Counted from the first letter of the stretch, positions 47,773-56,826 are shown. The stretch: 64,000 nucleotides of DNA from PALSA-243 sp963743705 (GCA_963743705.1 CAVUQS010000012.1:248001-312000); one strand, 5' to 3'. The notes: generated by a model not told the origin, from the sequence alone. Translations and numbers: made by a program.

Positions 47773-50472
47773 CTAATCCTCGCGCAGCGCGCTGACGGGA
47801 TCTATCCGCGCCGCGCGCCGCGCCGGGATCCACGCGGCGAAAATCGCCACGGCCAGCAGCGTGGCGCAGGCGAGCACGGCAGTTTGTGGATCGATGGGTT
47901 CCAAGCGGAATAGGGCGGCTTTCAGGAAACGCCCGAGAACGTACGCGCATGGCAAGCCGAGAAGAATTCCACCACCGACCAGCCAGACCGAGTCGCGCAG
48001 CACCATGCCGATGACATCGCCAGCCGCCGCGCCCAACGCAATGCGCACGCCGATTTCGTTGGTCCGCCGCGCAACCGCATACGCCAGCAGCGCTCCCAAG
48101 CCGATGGCAGCGAGGGTGAGCGCGACCAAGCCGAACGCGGCCGAGACGAAACTGAGCAGCCGCTCGGTGCGAAGCAGGCGATCGATCAACGCCGTCTGCG
48201 TATGAAACTCGCTGAGCGGCACCGCCGGATCGACGGCTGCGACCGCTTTGCGCACTGCGCGGGCGAGGAGCGCGGAATCCATCACCGTCCGGATGGCGAA
48301 ATGAACCGGGCGTGGTTCGCTCGGAGCGATATACGGTTCGAAGATGGTAGGCCGGCCGTTTTCGCGCAGACTGTTGTAGCGGGAATCGCCCACTACGCCG
48401 AGGATCACGAACCTGGTGTTTGCCCTCGGATCGACGCCGAACCGCTTTCCCACCGGATTCTGATTGGGGAAGAACTGCTTCGCGAATCGCTGGTCGACGA
48501 CTACGCCGTCGAAGTTCGCGTGCAGATCGGCCGGCTCGAAAGTTCTGCCGGCGGCTAACGGAATCCGCAGGGTTTCGAAGAATTCTGTTCCCACGCTGTT
48601 GCGAAACGCCAGATCCGGACCGCCGAACTCTCCTTTCTTCCTTCCATCCGGACGTCCGGGGACGTGCACAACCGAAATGTTTCCGTTGCCCGACAACAGA
48701 CGTACATTCACCGGACTCACGCTCAGCACGCCGGGCAACCTCTGTAATTCTTCCCGCAAGCGCTCGGCGTAGAGTTTCGCGCGGTCCTTGGTATATCCGG
48801 CCTGCCAGGGATTCACGGAAGCATACGCCAGGTTTTGCCGGTCGAATCCCACGTTTACCCATTTCAGGTTTTCGAGCGACCGGCCCAGAAGCCCCGCCGC
48901 CACCAATGCCGTAAGGCAAAGCGCGATCTGCACGGAAACCAGCAAGCGGGTTAGACGCAACCGCGCGCCCATCACGGAACGCGCCTGGGCTTTCAGGACA
49001 TCGTGCAAGTCGACCCGCGCGGACCGTAGCGCCGGCGCAAGACCGAAGAGGAGCGCTGTGAGAACCGAGAGCGCGCAGGCGTAACCGAGCACGCGAAAGT
49101 CGATGTGCAGGTCGTAGGCGCTGCTCGCATCGCGGCCCGATTCAAAGAGGATGTGAATGCCGCGCGCGAGCACGTAGCCAAGCACCAGCCCGGCCGCCCC
49201 GCCCGCAAGCGCCAGTATCCCGCTTTCAATGAAATGCTGACGAAACAGGCGCGACCGCGCCGCGCCCAACGCCAAACGCACTGCCGATTCGCGATGTCTG
49301 CCCACCGCGCGCGAGAGCAGCAGATTGGCGACGTTGGCGCAGACGATGAAGAGCAGCAGGGCCACCAACGACATTAGAATCCCCAACGCGCCCTTCTCTG
49401 AGTTATTCAATTCGCCAACGCCGCGGCGCCCCGGCAGCAAGATCATCTCCGGCGCGTTTGGTCCCGCGATGCTGTGGAATAACTGCGCGATCCGCACTCG
49501 CGCGTCCGATTCGGAAACTCCCGCCTTCAGACGGCCAAGCGGGCGTACCCACCAATCGCGGCCGTTTTCTCCGCTTGGGGAGCCCTCGAGCAGGGCCGTG
49601 CGGAATGCCTCGCGCACGGCAAACGGCGTGTAAATGTCGACCCACTGGCCAGCCTGCATGCCGTAGAAGCCGGCCGGCGCCACGCCGACGATGCGGATGG
49701 GAACGTTGTTGACGCGAATGACGCGATCGAGCACGTCGCTTTCACCGCCCAGCCGCGCCACCCAGAAGCGATGGCTGACCACCGCTACGGGCCCCGCGCC
49801 TACCCGGTCTTCCTCGTCACGAAACCCGCGGCCAAGAATTAGCGGGACGCCGAGGGTTTGAAAAAAATTGCTGCTGACGTATTGCAAAGCCACCTGGGCG
49901 GCGGGGGCCGCCGCCGTCGCCACGCCTACCGAATCGCTGTCCGCGAAGCCTGCGAGCGATTCAAAAGACGTCTGCTCGCGCGCCAATCTTCGATACAAGC
50001 CGGCGCCGATTGACGAGCCCTGCACGCCGCCGGCAACCCCACCGTATTCCCCGTTGATGTTTTCCACGCCCTCGGGGAACCCGCTGCTGGTCCACTCCAC
50101 CACGCGCAGCGCGTCGGGGTCTTTCACCGGCAGGGGCTTCAAGAGCGCCGCATCCACGAGGCTGAAAATCGCCGTATTCGCGCCGATGCCGATGGCAAGC
50201 GAGAGCACGGCCGCCAATGCCAGCGCGGGCGTCTTGCGCAACTGGCGCAGCCCGAAGCGCGCATCCTGCGGCGCCGAATCCAGCCATTCGACGATACCCA
50301 TGGCGCGCGTCTCTTCCTCGATGCGCGTCAGGTTGCCCAGATGCAGGCGGGCCTCTCGTGCGGTGCGCCCGCCCGCAGCCTCCGTGGCGAGATGAAACTC
50401 AAGCTCTTCCTGGATCTCTGCGCTGTGGCGATTGCCATGAAACGTTTTTCGGATTCTCGACCATGCGCCCAT
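47773..50472 (-). CDS. ADOP-family FtsX/MacB-type permease, intact
   Basis: An 899-residue PadR-linked ADOP permease. Cytosolic N-terminal segment (RIRKTFHGNRHSAEIQEELE, HLATEAAG), first MacB unit (ALAAVLSLAIGIGANTAIFS, large periplasmic domain), FtsX block IVCANVANLLLSRAVGRHRE, second unit, and intact C-terminus IPARRAARIDPVSALRED. These duplicated permeases lack an ATPase gene nearby; they may export peptides or lipids or act in signalling, unproven. The padR gene starts the operon 15 bp upstream. It serves as the intact reference for the broken paralogue at 36851. Confidence 0.92.
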   Translation of the reverse strand: MGAWSRIRKTFHGNRHSAEIQEELEFHLATEAAGGRTAREARLHLGNLTRIEEETRAMGIVEWLDSAPQDARFGLRQLRKTPALALAAVLSLAIGIGANTAIFSLVDAALLKPLPVKDPDALRVVEWTSSGFPEGVENINGEYGGVAGGVQGSSIGAGLYRRLAREQTSFESLAGFADSDSVGVATAAAPAAQVALQYVSSNFFQTLGVPLILGRGFRDEEDRVGAGPVAVVSHRFWVARLGGESDVLDRVIRVNNVPIRIVGVAPAGFYGMQAGQWVDIYTPFAVREAFRTALLEGSPSGENGRDWWVRPLGRLKAGVSESDARVRIAQLFHSIAGPNAPEMILLPGRRGVGELNNSEKGALGILMSLVALLLFIVCANVANLLLSRAVGRHRESAVRLALGAARSRLFRQHFIESGILALAGGAAGLVLGYVLARGIHILFESGRDASSAYDLHIDFRVLGYACALSVLTALLFGLAPALRSARVDLHDVLKAQARSVMGARLRLTRLLVSVQIALCLTALVAAGLLGRSLENLKWVNVGFDRQNLAYASVNPWQAGYTKDRAKLYAERLREELQRLPGVLSVSPVNVRLLSGNGNISVVHVPGRPDGRKKGEFGGPDLAFRNSVGTEFFETLRIPLAAGRTFEPADLHANFDGVVVDQRFAKQFFPNQNPVGKRFGVDPRANTRFVILGVVGDSRYNSLRENGRPTIFEPYIAPSEPRPVHFAIRTVMDSALLARAVRKAVAAVDPAVPLSEFHTQTALIDRLLRTERLLSFVSAAFGLVALTLAAIGLGALLAYAVARRTNEIGVRIALGAAAGDVIGMVLRDSVWLVGGGILLGLPCAYVLGRFLKAALFRLEPIDPQTAVLACATLLAVAIFAAWIPARRAARIDPVSALRED

Positions 50473-50487
50473 TGGCGGCTCCCTTCC

Positions 50488-50814
50488 TCAAGCCGTGCGG
50501 AGAACCTTGGCCACCGCCGCCGATATGGCGCGCCATTTCTTCTCTTCGGCTTCCAGCTTGTTGCGGCCTTTGGGCGTCAGCGCGTAGAATCGCGCCCGCC
50601 GCCCCGCTTCGGACATGCGCCATTCGGCGGTGAGCAACCCGGCTTCCGTCATGCGATGCAGCGCGGGGTAAAGCGAACCCGCCTCCACGCGAAGAATTTC
50701 GTCCGATGTCTCTTGAATATAAGAAGCGATCGCGAACCCGTGATTCGCGCCGCGCCGCAGGATTTTCAATACCAGAAGCTCCAGAGCGCCCTGCAGATTG
50801 TCGGTTTTCGCCAT
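50488..50814 (-). CDS. PadR-family transcriptional regulator (ADOP-linked)
   Basis: A 108-residue winged-helix protein: LQGALELLVLKILRRGANHG, FAIASYIQETSDEILRVEAG, SLYPALHRMTEAGLLTAEWR, and RRARFYALTPKGRNKLEAEE. It has the same length as the other PadR (36528) and clear homology. It precedes the ADOP permease by 15 bp on the same strand and probably represses the pair. The TAGANNTCTA palindrome lies 17 bases before its start. Confidence 0.93.
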   Translation of the reverse strand: MAKTDNLQGALELLVLKILRRGANHGFAIASYIQETSDEILRVEAGSLYPALHRMTEAGLLTAEWRMSEAGRRARFYALTPKGRNKLEAEEKKWRAISAAVAKVLRTA

Positions 50815-50831
50815 ACTATCGATATCTAGTA

Positions 50832-50841
50832 TAGACGTCTA
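50832..50841. promoter_or_regulatory. TAGANNTCTA palindrome before padR (copy 2)
   Basis: TAGACGTCTA, a perfect 10-bp palindrome, sits 17 bases before the padR start, the same distance as copy 1. On the coding strand it runs into TATACT, a -10-like hexamer, so a protein bound there would block transcription. The flanks extend the symmetry partly (CTA and TAG). Confidence 0.6.
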
Positions 50842-50898
50842 CTATAGAAATCGATAGCAATTTTCTTGGAGCGCGAATGCCGCCGTTACCGGCCCGGG

Positions 50899-52320
50899 TT
50901 AGCCAGCTTTTTTTATAGGATAGGTCGAGAGGAATTGTTTGTACCGTCCCGAAACAAGCGGCCGGACCGAATCATTCTTTTCATTTTCGATCTTTTTTTC
51001 CGCCAAAGCCACGATCATGTCCAGGGTCTTCCTATTGTTTGTCGACTTCCGCAATGCTCCCTCGAACTCGATCACCTTCGCCAGAATCTTTTCGACCTTA
51101 GTCACTTGAAGTTTAGGGTCCCCGAGTTCCGCCAGGGTGAAGGTGAGATCGCTCGGGTCGTTAAGGTGAATCGCGTTAACCGCCTTGTCCACTACGGCGG
51201 ATCCCATCAAGACGCCCAGTTTGCCAGCCCGATTTTCCAGGAATGCGAGATCGCTGTTCCGGATCGTGATATCGGTCGAAAAGTATCCCTTTTCCACTTT
51301 GGCCCATGGAAGCCCGAGCACGTGGGCCTGATCGATTAGATCCAGGCTTGGACCTCTTTTGACGTTTATCGTCGTTAGGCTGGTCTTGTGCTCCTTGGCC
51401 AAGTCTCCGTGCCACCTCCAGGCCTGGATCCACGCAGCAGCGAGAATCTGCGAGGCCAAACTCGCTGGAGTGGCGGCGCCGCCCCCGTTCATCGCGGCAA
51501 GGCCTGCCGCCAGATTGAGCGTCTCGCCGTTGATGAGCCGGATCAGCGCTTCGAAATGCGAAGCGTTCAAATAACGCGTGGTAAGCGGCGCGGTCTGGAA
51601 CTGCGGCTGGTGAATGTAGCAATGGTCGTCTGTATGCCACGGCATAGGCATGGTGTGCGTGGATTCATGCACCAAAGTAGCCTGGCGACTCTTATCCGAA
51701 TAGGTGGCGAAGAACTCGGGCTTCAGGTCCACAGAATTCGTGCCGCCTCCGCCCCCGCTGTTGACGAAGGCATGATAGCCGGCCACGACCACCTTATTCG
51801 CGTCCATTAACTTAATCAGGCAATCGCGCGCGCGAGTGAGCCTCGATGCGACCCCCTGCACGCGTCCAGGCAGGTCGGGGTCGTCGGGTTTGAGCTTTGG
51901 AAAAACCGCGTCCACGTGAGCGTCGTGCAGACGGGCCGCAATGTCTCTGTTGACATTCTCGTACCAATCGGTGATCTGCTTGAGAGTCCTTTTCTGGCCG
52001 TCGGTAAGAGGCTGGATGGAGTTGCCGGGGTGCTCCTGTTCCAGGGATCTGGCAACCAGGCAGTTCCGCATGGCCTGGATATCGGCGTCGCTGACGGTAT
52101 CCTTGTGCTGCAGGGCTTGTCCCAGCGCAGTCCGGCCGTGGTATACCAGTTGCCCGCGAGCCGGCAGGCTCAGACCGGTGTACGCCCAATCCAGCGACCT
52201 CAGCAAGTTACTCTTGGCCTTTCCCTCGGGCGTCTGCGATCCCTTGCCAGCAGCGTCCCGGAGAATCCGCTGGACCTCCGCGTCGGAAGGGACGCGATAT
52301 GTAAATGGGCTGGGATTCAT
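50899..52320 (-). CDS. Orphan protein with HExxH zinc-peptidase motif
   Basis: A 473-residue protein without a signal peptide. Residues 1-175 are mostly helical. QATLVHESTHTMPMPWHTDD contains HESTH (218-222), a zinc-peptidase-type HExxH, followed by Asp residues (231/232) and YLNASHFEALIRLINGE. The layout recalls aspzincins (M35-like), where an Asp downstream is the third ligand; the match is by motif only. The C-terminal 170 residues include helical segments (KILAKVIEFEGALRKSTNNR, MIVALAEKKIENEKNDSV). I do not recognise the family. The DNA looks less GC-rich than its neighbours, so transfer is possible. A GGAGG-type site lies before the ATG. Confidence 0.72.
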   Translation of the reverse strand: MNPSPFTYRVPSDAEVQRILRDAAGKGSQTPEGKAKSNLLRSLDWAYTGLSLPARGQLVYHGRTALGQALQHKDTVSDADIQAMRNCLVARSLEQEHPGNSIQPLTDGQKRTLKQITDWYENVNRDIAARLHDAHVDAVFPKLKPDDPDLPGRVQGVASRLTRARDCLIKLMDANKVVVAGYHAFVNSGGGGGTNSVDLKPEFFATYSDKSRQATLVHESTHTMPMPWHTDDHCYIHQPQFQTAPLTTRYLNASHFEALIRLINGETLNLAAGLAAMNGGGAATPASLASQILAAAWIQAWRWHGDLAKEHKTSLTTINVKRGPSLDLIDQAHVLGLPWAKVEKGYFSTDITIRNSDLAFLENRAGKLGVLMGSAVVDKAVNAIHLNDPSDLTFTLAELGDPKLQVTKVEKILAKVIEFEGALRKSTNNRKTLDMIVALAEKKIENEKNDSVRPLVSGRYKQFLSTYPIKKAG

Positions 52321-52448
52321 GAAACCTCCTTATGAGACTCGACTGAAGAAAAAGTGGCAATACCCCTTCGGGAAATGCCCTGACGAAACGCTAGTGCGCC
52401 TCATGCGGCGCCAGGCCGTCGAAAGGATTGTACAACGAAAGCTAGCTC

Positions 52449-53297
52449 TTAACCTTGTGTTCCGTCGATTTTTTGGCCGGAAAGCGTGTACCGCAATTGG
52501 CTGAAGCGAAACCGGAACAGCGGGCCAAAAATCGAGGCCAGGCGCGCCTGAAATCCAGCGAAAAAACCGCTGTATTTGCCGAGGAACGTGGCCCTCGCCA
52601 ACAACAGATCGGCGCTCTCCTGCGAATCGTATTCGCGCTGATCCACGTGCAGCACGCGGGTGGCGGGCGCGAGCAGGATCTTTTTCGACGCGCGGCGGAA
52701 TTGAGCGGCGAGATCGGCGTCGCCGCCGAATTGCCCGAAGCGTTCATCGATCTGGCGCGTCGCCTTGATGTAGAACACGCGCGCCATCAGGGCCGCGGCG
52801 CGCGGATATTCCACCACCACGGGCGCATCGCCTGAAACTTTCCCGGGCCGCCATTTGCCATCGGGCGGCAAGCTGCCGAATTGCGGCGCGGGCTGGCCTT
52901 CCGCATCCACCAGCAAAGGACACACGGCCGCGGCATCGGCGTTGGCATCGAGCATGTCCGCCAGGCGCATCACCGCGTCTGGCGATACTTCGGCGTCATC
53001 GTGTAGAAAGAGGACATACTCCGCGTCGGCTGCGCGCCAACCGAGGTTCATGGCTTTGGTGAGGCCAAAATTCTTCGGCAGGCGAATCCACTGCAACTCG
53101 GGGAATTCGGAATCGAGCTGAGCGCTTCCATCCAACGAGCCGTTATCCACGACCACAATTTGCAGCCTCTCGCGGCCCTCGGATTTTTCAAGAGCATGCA
53201 GGCATGCGCGCAGCCGCGCCTGGCGGTTATGAGACGCCACGACGACCGTGACGCGGGGAACCTGCTTTTCCTGTTCGGAGCCGGGTTGAGGGATCAA
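52449..53297 (-). CDS. Family 2 glycosyltransferase
   Basis: A GT-A fold transferase of about 282 residues: VTVVVASHNRQARLRACLHA, QIVVVDNGSLDGSAQL, PKNFGLTKAMNLGWRAADAE, and the DxD-like YVLFLHDDAEVSPDAV. A conserved GGDADLAAQFRRASKKIL follows, then a tail of about 60 residues. It is similar to rhamnosyltransferase-type GT2 enzymes that build cell-surface glycans. The open frame runs much further upstream, but only antisense to eda; the best start is TTG 53297, which leaves 36 bp to the divergent eda start. No ATG is available before the nucleotide-binding motif. Confidence 0.83.
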   Translation of the reverse strand: MIPQPGSEQEKQVPRVTVVVASHNRQARLRACLHALEKSEGRERLQIVVVDNGSLDGSAQLDSEFPELQWIRLPKNFGLTKAMNLGWRAADAEYVLFLHDDAEVSPDAVMRLADMLDANADAAAVCPLLVDAEGQPAPQFGSLPPDGKWRPGKVSGDAPVVVEYPRAAALMARVFYIKATRQIDERFGQFGGDADLAAQFRRASKKILLAPATRVLHVDQREYDSQESADLLLARATFLGKYSGFFAGFQARLASIFGPLFRFRFSQLRYTLSGQKIDGTQG

Positions 53298-53333
53298 GAA
53301 ATTAGGATAACCCGCGCGTGGTAACTTGTCAGA

Positions 53334-53981
53334 GTGACTGCGCGCGCCAGCTTCGAAACCATCGTCAGGGTCGGCCTCATGCCCGTGGTCCGGACGCAGA
53401 GCGCCGAGCTTGCAATTCAAGCGGTGGAAACATGCCGGAATGCCGGAATTCTCGTGGCCGAAATTACCATGACCGTCCCGGGCGCGATCCGCGCGCTCGA
53501 GAAACTGGCGGACCGTTTCGGCGATTCGATGCTGCTGGGCGCGGGAACCGTTCTCGACGCGGAAACCGCACGCGCCTCCATTCTGGCGGGCGCCGAGTTT
53601 CTGGTGTCGCCTAATTTGCGCCACGCGACCATCGAAATGGCAAAGCGCTATTCGAAAGCGGTGTTCCCAGGGGCGCTGACGCCCACAGAGGTTCTGGAGG
53701 CGTGGGAATCCGGCGCCGACGCCGTGAAGGTTTTCCCGTGCGGCAGCATGGGCGGCGCAAAATATATCAAGGCGCTGAAGGGTCCATTCCCGCAAATTGA
53801 GATGATTCCCACCGGGGGCGTGTCTCTGGAAACGATCGCCGATTTCTTCAAGGCCGGCGCCTGCGCGGTGGGCATCGGGAGCGAATTAATCGATGCGTCG
53901 CTACTTAAACAGAGACGCTTTGACGCCCTCGAAGAGCGAGCCCGCCAGTTCCTGGCCGCCGCCGTTGGCGCGCGCGCGTAA
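53334..53981 (+). CDS. eda: 2-keto-3-deoxy-6-phosphogluconate / 4-hydroxy-2-oxoglutarate aldolase
   Basis: A 215-residue class I aldolase of the Entner-Doudoroff route, splitting KDPG to pyruvate and glyceraldehyde 3-phosphate. Seen: LMPVVRTQSAELAIQAVETC, catalytic Glu in VAEITMTVPGA (E43), GAGTVLDAETARASILAGAE, FPGALTPTEVLEAWESGADA, the Schiff-base Lys in DAVKVFPCG (K132) and IPTGGVSLETIADFFKAG. It starts with GTG. No edd (phosphogluconate dehydratase) is nearby, so it may serve uronate or galactonate catabolism instead. Confidence 0.92.
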   Translation: MTARASFETIVRVGLMPVVRTQSAELAIQAVETCRNAGILVAEITMTVPGAIRALEKLADRFGDSMLLGAGTVLDAETARASILAGAEFLVSPNLRHATIEMAKRYSKAVFPGALTPTEVLEAWESGADAVKVFPCGSMGGAKYIKALKGPFPQIEMIPTGGVSLETIADFFKAGACAVGIGSELIDASLLKQRRFDALEERARQFLAAAVGARA

Positions 53982-54093
53982 TTCTTAGCACGGTTCCTTC
54001 TGTGCGGTCCACGGCATGGGCCACGCAACTGCTCCAGCTATGCGCAGGAACAGGGCTTCAAGCGATGAAGCCGGAAATTGAGGAACAAAACAA

Positions 54094-54648
54094 ATGAAAA
54101 CCGCGCTGATTCTGCTGCTTTCTTGCGCAACTCTCTCTCTGGCCCAGGACGCGAAAATCGCGCCCAAGGACGTGCCGCAAGCGCCTTCCGATAGCCCGGA
54201 ATACAAGCGGCTCGCATCGGTAACCTGGGATCTCGATTCGCACAAGCTGGTCTGGGTGGTTCAAAATGGCTCGAAAGTGAACGGCGAGTTCATCCCCAAA
54301 TCCGCCGATCGCTACGAAGTGTCACCCAGCGAAGCATCGATGGCGCTCAAAGAAGAGAAGCGCGGTATCGCCGACGACGAAGCCGGTTCCCTGTTCGACC
54401 TGCTGAGCGTACTTAGCTTGTACTGTGTGGAAAGCACCGAATGGTGGGAAAACGGCGGCGGATTGGAGACGCCCGACACCGACGCTCCGGCGCTGGACGC
54501 GAAGCCCGATGCTAAACCCACTACGAAAACCGATCCCGGCCCCGCGCCGGTTCACGTCGACCAGCCGCAGTTGAAGCCCGAGCCGGCGAAACCGGCGACC
54601 AAACTAATTCCGGGCGCGATGGTGGCGGAGAGCGGACACGGAAAATAA
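54094..54648 (+). CDS. Exported protein of unknown function with Pro-rich tail
   Basis: A 184-residue precursor with signal peptide MKTALILLLSCATLSLA. The central part (EYKRLASVTWDLDSHKLVWV, VVQNGSKVNGEFIPKSADRY) is a small beta-rich domain, then an acidic Pro/Lys/Asp-rich low-complexity tail. No family recognised. A weak AGGAACAA site lies before the ATG. Its 3' end overlaps the convergent CYTH gene by 45 bp. It is preceded by 112 gene-free bases. Confidence 0.7.
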   Translation: MKTALILLLSCATLSLAQDAKIAPKDVPQAPSDSPEYKRLASVTWDLDSHKLVWVVQNGSKVNGEFIPKSADRYEVSPSEASMALKEEKRGIADDEAGSLFDLLSVLSLYCVESTEWWENGGGLETPDTDAPALDAKPDAKPTTKTDPGPAPVHVDQPQLKPEPAKPATKLIPGAMVAESGHGK

Positions 54649-55197
54649 CATATTGGTGGCGGGACGCCCCCGGCTCTCCTGCCATTCGATGTAAAGGCGC
54701 GCGTAGCTGGCGGTAATGTAATCGTTCTCTTCATACCCCAGCGCGCGCGCCGTGCGGTCGATCCAGCCTGGCTTGCCTTCCAATTCCAAGAACACTCCAA
54801 TGGGCGTCTCATCTACCGTGGCGACGCCTTTCGACCCGCGCTGTTGATACTCCGTGCGGAATTTCTCATAGCGGAAAACCGGAGAGTATCCCAGACGATC
54901 CAACACCGCGGCGAATGCGGCGCCATCCGCGATCTTAGTTTCGATCTCTTCCCTGCTCTTATGCTTTCCGGGTTCGGGCACGCCCTTATAAGTCAGCATG
55001 TATTCGGCGCCGACATACCGCAGGCGCAGCAAGCGCGCGGAATTGCGTAAGTCTCGCGCCGCAGTGTCATAGATCGCGTTAGTTTCGAACACGCGGCGTT
55101 TGGAAATGCGAAAACCAGCGGCGCGCAACAACGCGCGGGCTTGGTTTACATCTGCCGCAGGCAGTTTGATTTCGGTCTCATGGCCATTACTCGCCAT
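54604..55197 (-). CDS. CYTH-domain protein (class IV adenylate cyclase / triphosphatase type)
   Basis: A 197-residue protein. The ExExK hallmark appears at the N-terminus (GHETEIKLPAADV), followed by LLRLRYVGAEYMLTYKGVPE, SREEIETKIADG and GVFLELEGKPGWIDRTARAL. CYTH enzymes act on triphosphate substrates (adenylate cyclase, thiamine triphosphatase, tripolyphosphatase); which applies here cannot be read. The ATG at 55197 overlaps the DUF2203 gene by 11 bp. The longer frame from 55302 would overlap it much more and lacks family similarity. Confidence 0.87.
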   Translation of the reverse strand: MASNGHETEIKLPAADVNQARALLRAAGFRISKRRVFETNAIYDTAARDLRNSARLLRLRYVGAEYMLTYKGVPEPGKHKSREEIETKIADGAAFAAVLDRLGYSPVFRYEKFRTEYQQRGSKGVATVDETPIGVFLELEGKPGWIDRTARALGYEENDYITASYARLYIEWQESRGRPATNMLFSVSALRHHRARN

Positions 55198-55612
55198 GAT
55201 GGTCGATGAACTCCCGGTCAATGACCTTGCGCCCGCGAAAACCTTCGTCGCCGTGCCAATATTCGATGGCGGGCTCGCCCAGTTTCCAGCAAAGATAGAC
55301 ATCGCGGCCGCGAAAACGCGTGGGGAAATCCACTAAGCCGGTTTCAATGTCCTTGATCTGCACGCCCATGCCGAGAATTTCTTCCACTGCCTGGCGCAGC
55401 CGCTTCGACGCATTATCGCGCCGCTGGCGGCTTTCGAGCGCGCCGCCGCGGTCGACAATCATGCCGCCCATCAGATGGATGCGCTCTTTCATGCGGTTCA
55501 CCGTCGCGGTGGATTCGTCGAATTCCGGCTTCCAGCGCATGGCGTCCTGCAACAGGCGCTCCACTGCGGGTAAGAGCTCCTGCGCCTCCGCTAACTTGAA
55601 GCTTTTGGACAT
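55187..55612 (-). CDS. DUF2203 family protein
   Basis: A 141-residue soluble protein: FKLAEAQELLPAVERLLQDA, IHLMGGMIVDRGG, LRQAVEEILGMGVQIKDIET, GLVDFPTRFRGRDVYLCWKL and GEPAIEYWHGDEGFRGRKVI, all characteristic of DUF2203. Function unknown; the family is often next to metabolic or nucleotide genes. Its stop overlaps the start of the CYTH gene, so the two are co-translated. It follows the potassium channel gene by 29 bp on the same strand. Confidence 0.9.
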   Translation of the reverse strand: MSKSFKLAEAQELLPAVERLLQDAMRWKPEFDESTATVNRMKERIHLMGGMIVDRGGALESRQRRDNASKRLRQAVEEILGMGVQIKDIETGLVDFPTRFRGRDVYLCWKLGEPAIEYWHGDEGFRGRKVIDREFIDHHGE

Positions 55613-55641
55613 GAAGTAACCCGATTATATCAACGGTCTTC

Positions 55642-56646
55642 TTATCCACTACCTAATAAACGTTCGAGCGCGCGCAAACTTTGCTCTCTTCCCATCACAA
55701 TCAGAAAATCCCCGCCAAGAATGGTAGTATCGGCGGGCGGATTGAACAGCATGCTTCCATCGCCTTTGCGAATGGCCATAACGATCACGCCCAAATCGCG
55801 CCCGATCTGCATATCGCGGATACTTTTCGCGACCATCGCGCTGCCGGATTCCACGGGCACTTGCTCGATGGCAATGTCTTTGCCCAGACTCGTGGTGGTG
55901 AAATCGAGAAACTGCACCACGTGCGGCCGCAGGAGAGATTGCGCCAGGCGATGCCCGGTGATGGCATACGGCGCGAATACCGCATCCGCGCCGGCGCGGC
56001 GCATCTTCGCTTCGGCGCCTTCTTCGGCGGCGCGCGCGGCGGCGTAAATTCGCGGGTTCAAACCCTTCGCCGAAAGCAGCACGAAGAGATTGTCGGCGTC
56101 ACTGGCCAGCGCGGCCACCAGGCCTCGCGCGCGCTCGATGCCCACGCTGTGCAACGTTTCGTCGCGCGTCGAATCGGCAGCAACCGCCAGTTGCCCGGCC
56201 ATCATGGCGCGCTCGACGCGTTCGGGGTTGATATCCACCACTACGAACGGCACGCCAGCGTGCGAGAGCTCCGCCGCCGCGCCGCGCCCCACGCGTCCAT
56301 ACCCGCAAATGATGAAGTGATCCTTAAGCTTGTCGATCATACGTTTGTTGCGCCGCTTTCCGGTGGCGTCGCCGAATTCCCACTCGATGATGGTCTGCGT
56401 CATGGCGCCGACGCCAATCAGCAGCGTGCCGACGCCGAAGAAAATCAGGAACGAATTGAATATCCGGCCTTGCAAGGACAGCGGATGCACCTCGCCGTAG
56501 CCCACCGTGGTCATGGTGGTGAGCGTCATGTAGAAGGCGTCGAATACCGGGTAATTGTCGATGAGCACAAACCCGGCGGTGCCGATGGCTAATGTGGCTG
56601 CAATCGAGAGAAGCAGGAGGAGAACGCGCCGGGTGAGCCGGTTCAT
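55642..56646 (-). CDS. Two-TM potassium channel with RCK/TrkA-N and TrkA-C domains
   Basis: A 334-residue protein. TM1 (VLLLLLSIAATLAIGTAGFV), pore helix and selectivity filter (TLTTMTTVGYGEVHP), TM2 (FNSFLIFFGVGTLLIGVGAM). A cytosolic RCK domain follows with Rossmann motif FIICGYGRVGRGAAAELSHA and VVDINPERVERAMMAG, then a TrkA-C domain (GSAMVAKSIRDMQIGRDLGV). Close to MthK/Kch-type channels gated by ions or nucleotides. The gene precedes DUF2203 and CYTH on the minus strand and is divergent from tRNA-Lys. Confidence 0.92.
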   Translation of the reverse strand: MNRLTRRVLLLLLSIAATLAIGTAGFVLIDNYPVFDAFYMTLTTMTTVGYGEVHPLSLQGRIFNSFLIFFGVGTLLIGVGAMTQTIIEWEFGDATGKRRNKRMIDKLKDHFIICGYGRVGRGAAAELSHAGVPFVVVDINPERVERAMMAGQLAVAADSTRDETLHSVGIERARGLVAALASDADNLFVLLSAKGLNPRIYAAARAAEEGAEAKMRRAGADAVFAPYAITGHRLAQSLLRPHVVQFLDFTTTSLGKDIAIEQVPVESGSAMVAKSIRDMQIGRDLGVIVMAIRKGDGSMLFNPPADTTILGGDFLIVMGREQSLRALERLLGSG

Positions 56647-56724
56647 CGGTCTGAAGCAAGTATATCCAAGGGTTTGTTAAACTGAATGGGCAGTTGTTTC
56701 TTCCGCGCTTTTTCTTTCCCAAGC

Positions 56725-56799
56725 GGGCACGTAGCTCAATGGTAGAGCATCGCCCTTTTAAGGCGGTGGTTGTGGGTTCGAGTCCCACCGTGCTCACCA
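56725..56799 (+). tRNA. tRNA-Lys (anticodon UUU), CCA encoded
   Basis: A full cloverleaf can be drawn: acceptor GGGCACG (56725-56731) with CGTGCTC (56789-56795), D stem GCTC/GAGC, anticodon stem around loop CTTTTAA giving UUU, T stem GTGGG/CCCAC with loop TTCGAGT, discriminator A and encoded CCA (56797-56799). It lies between the divergent potassium channel gene and pta. Confidence 0.96.
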
Positions 56800-56826
56800 C
56801 TCCTCTGGAGTTATCATTGCCTATTC

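Noticed and set aside
52449..53795. 448-residue version of the glycosyltransferase
   Set aside because: Its first 165 residues are antisense to eda and show no glycosyltransferase features; TTG 53297 is the sensible start.
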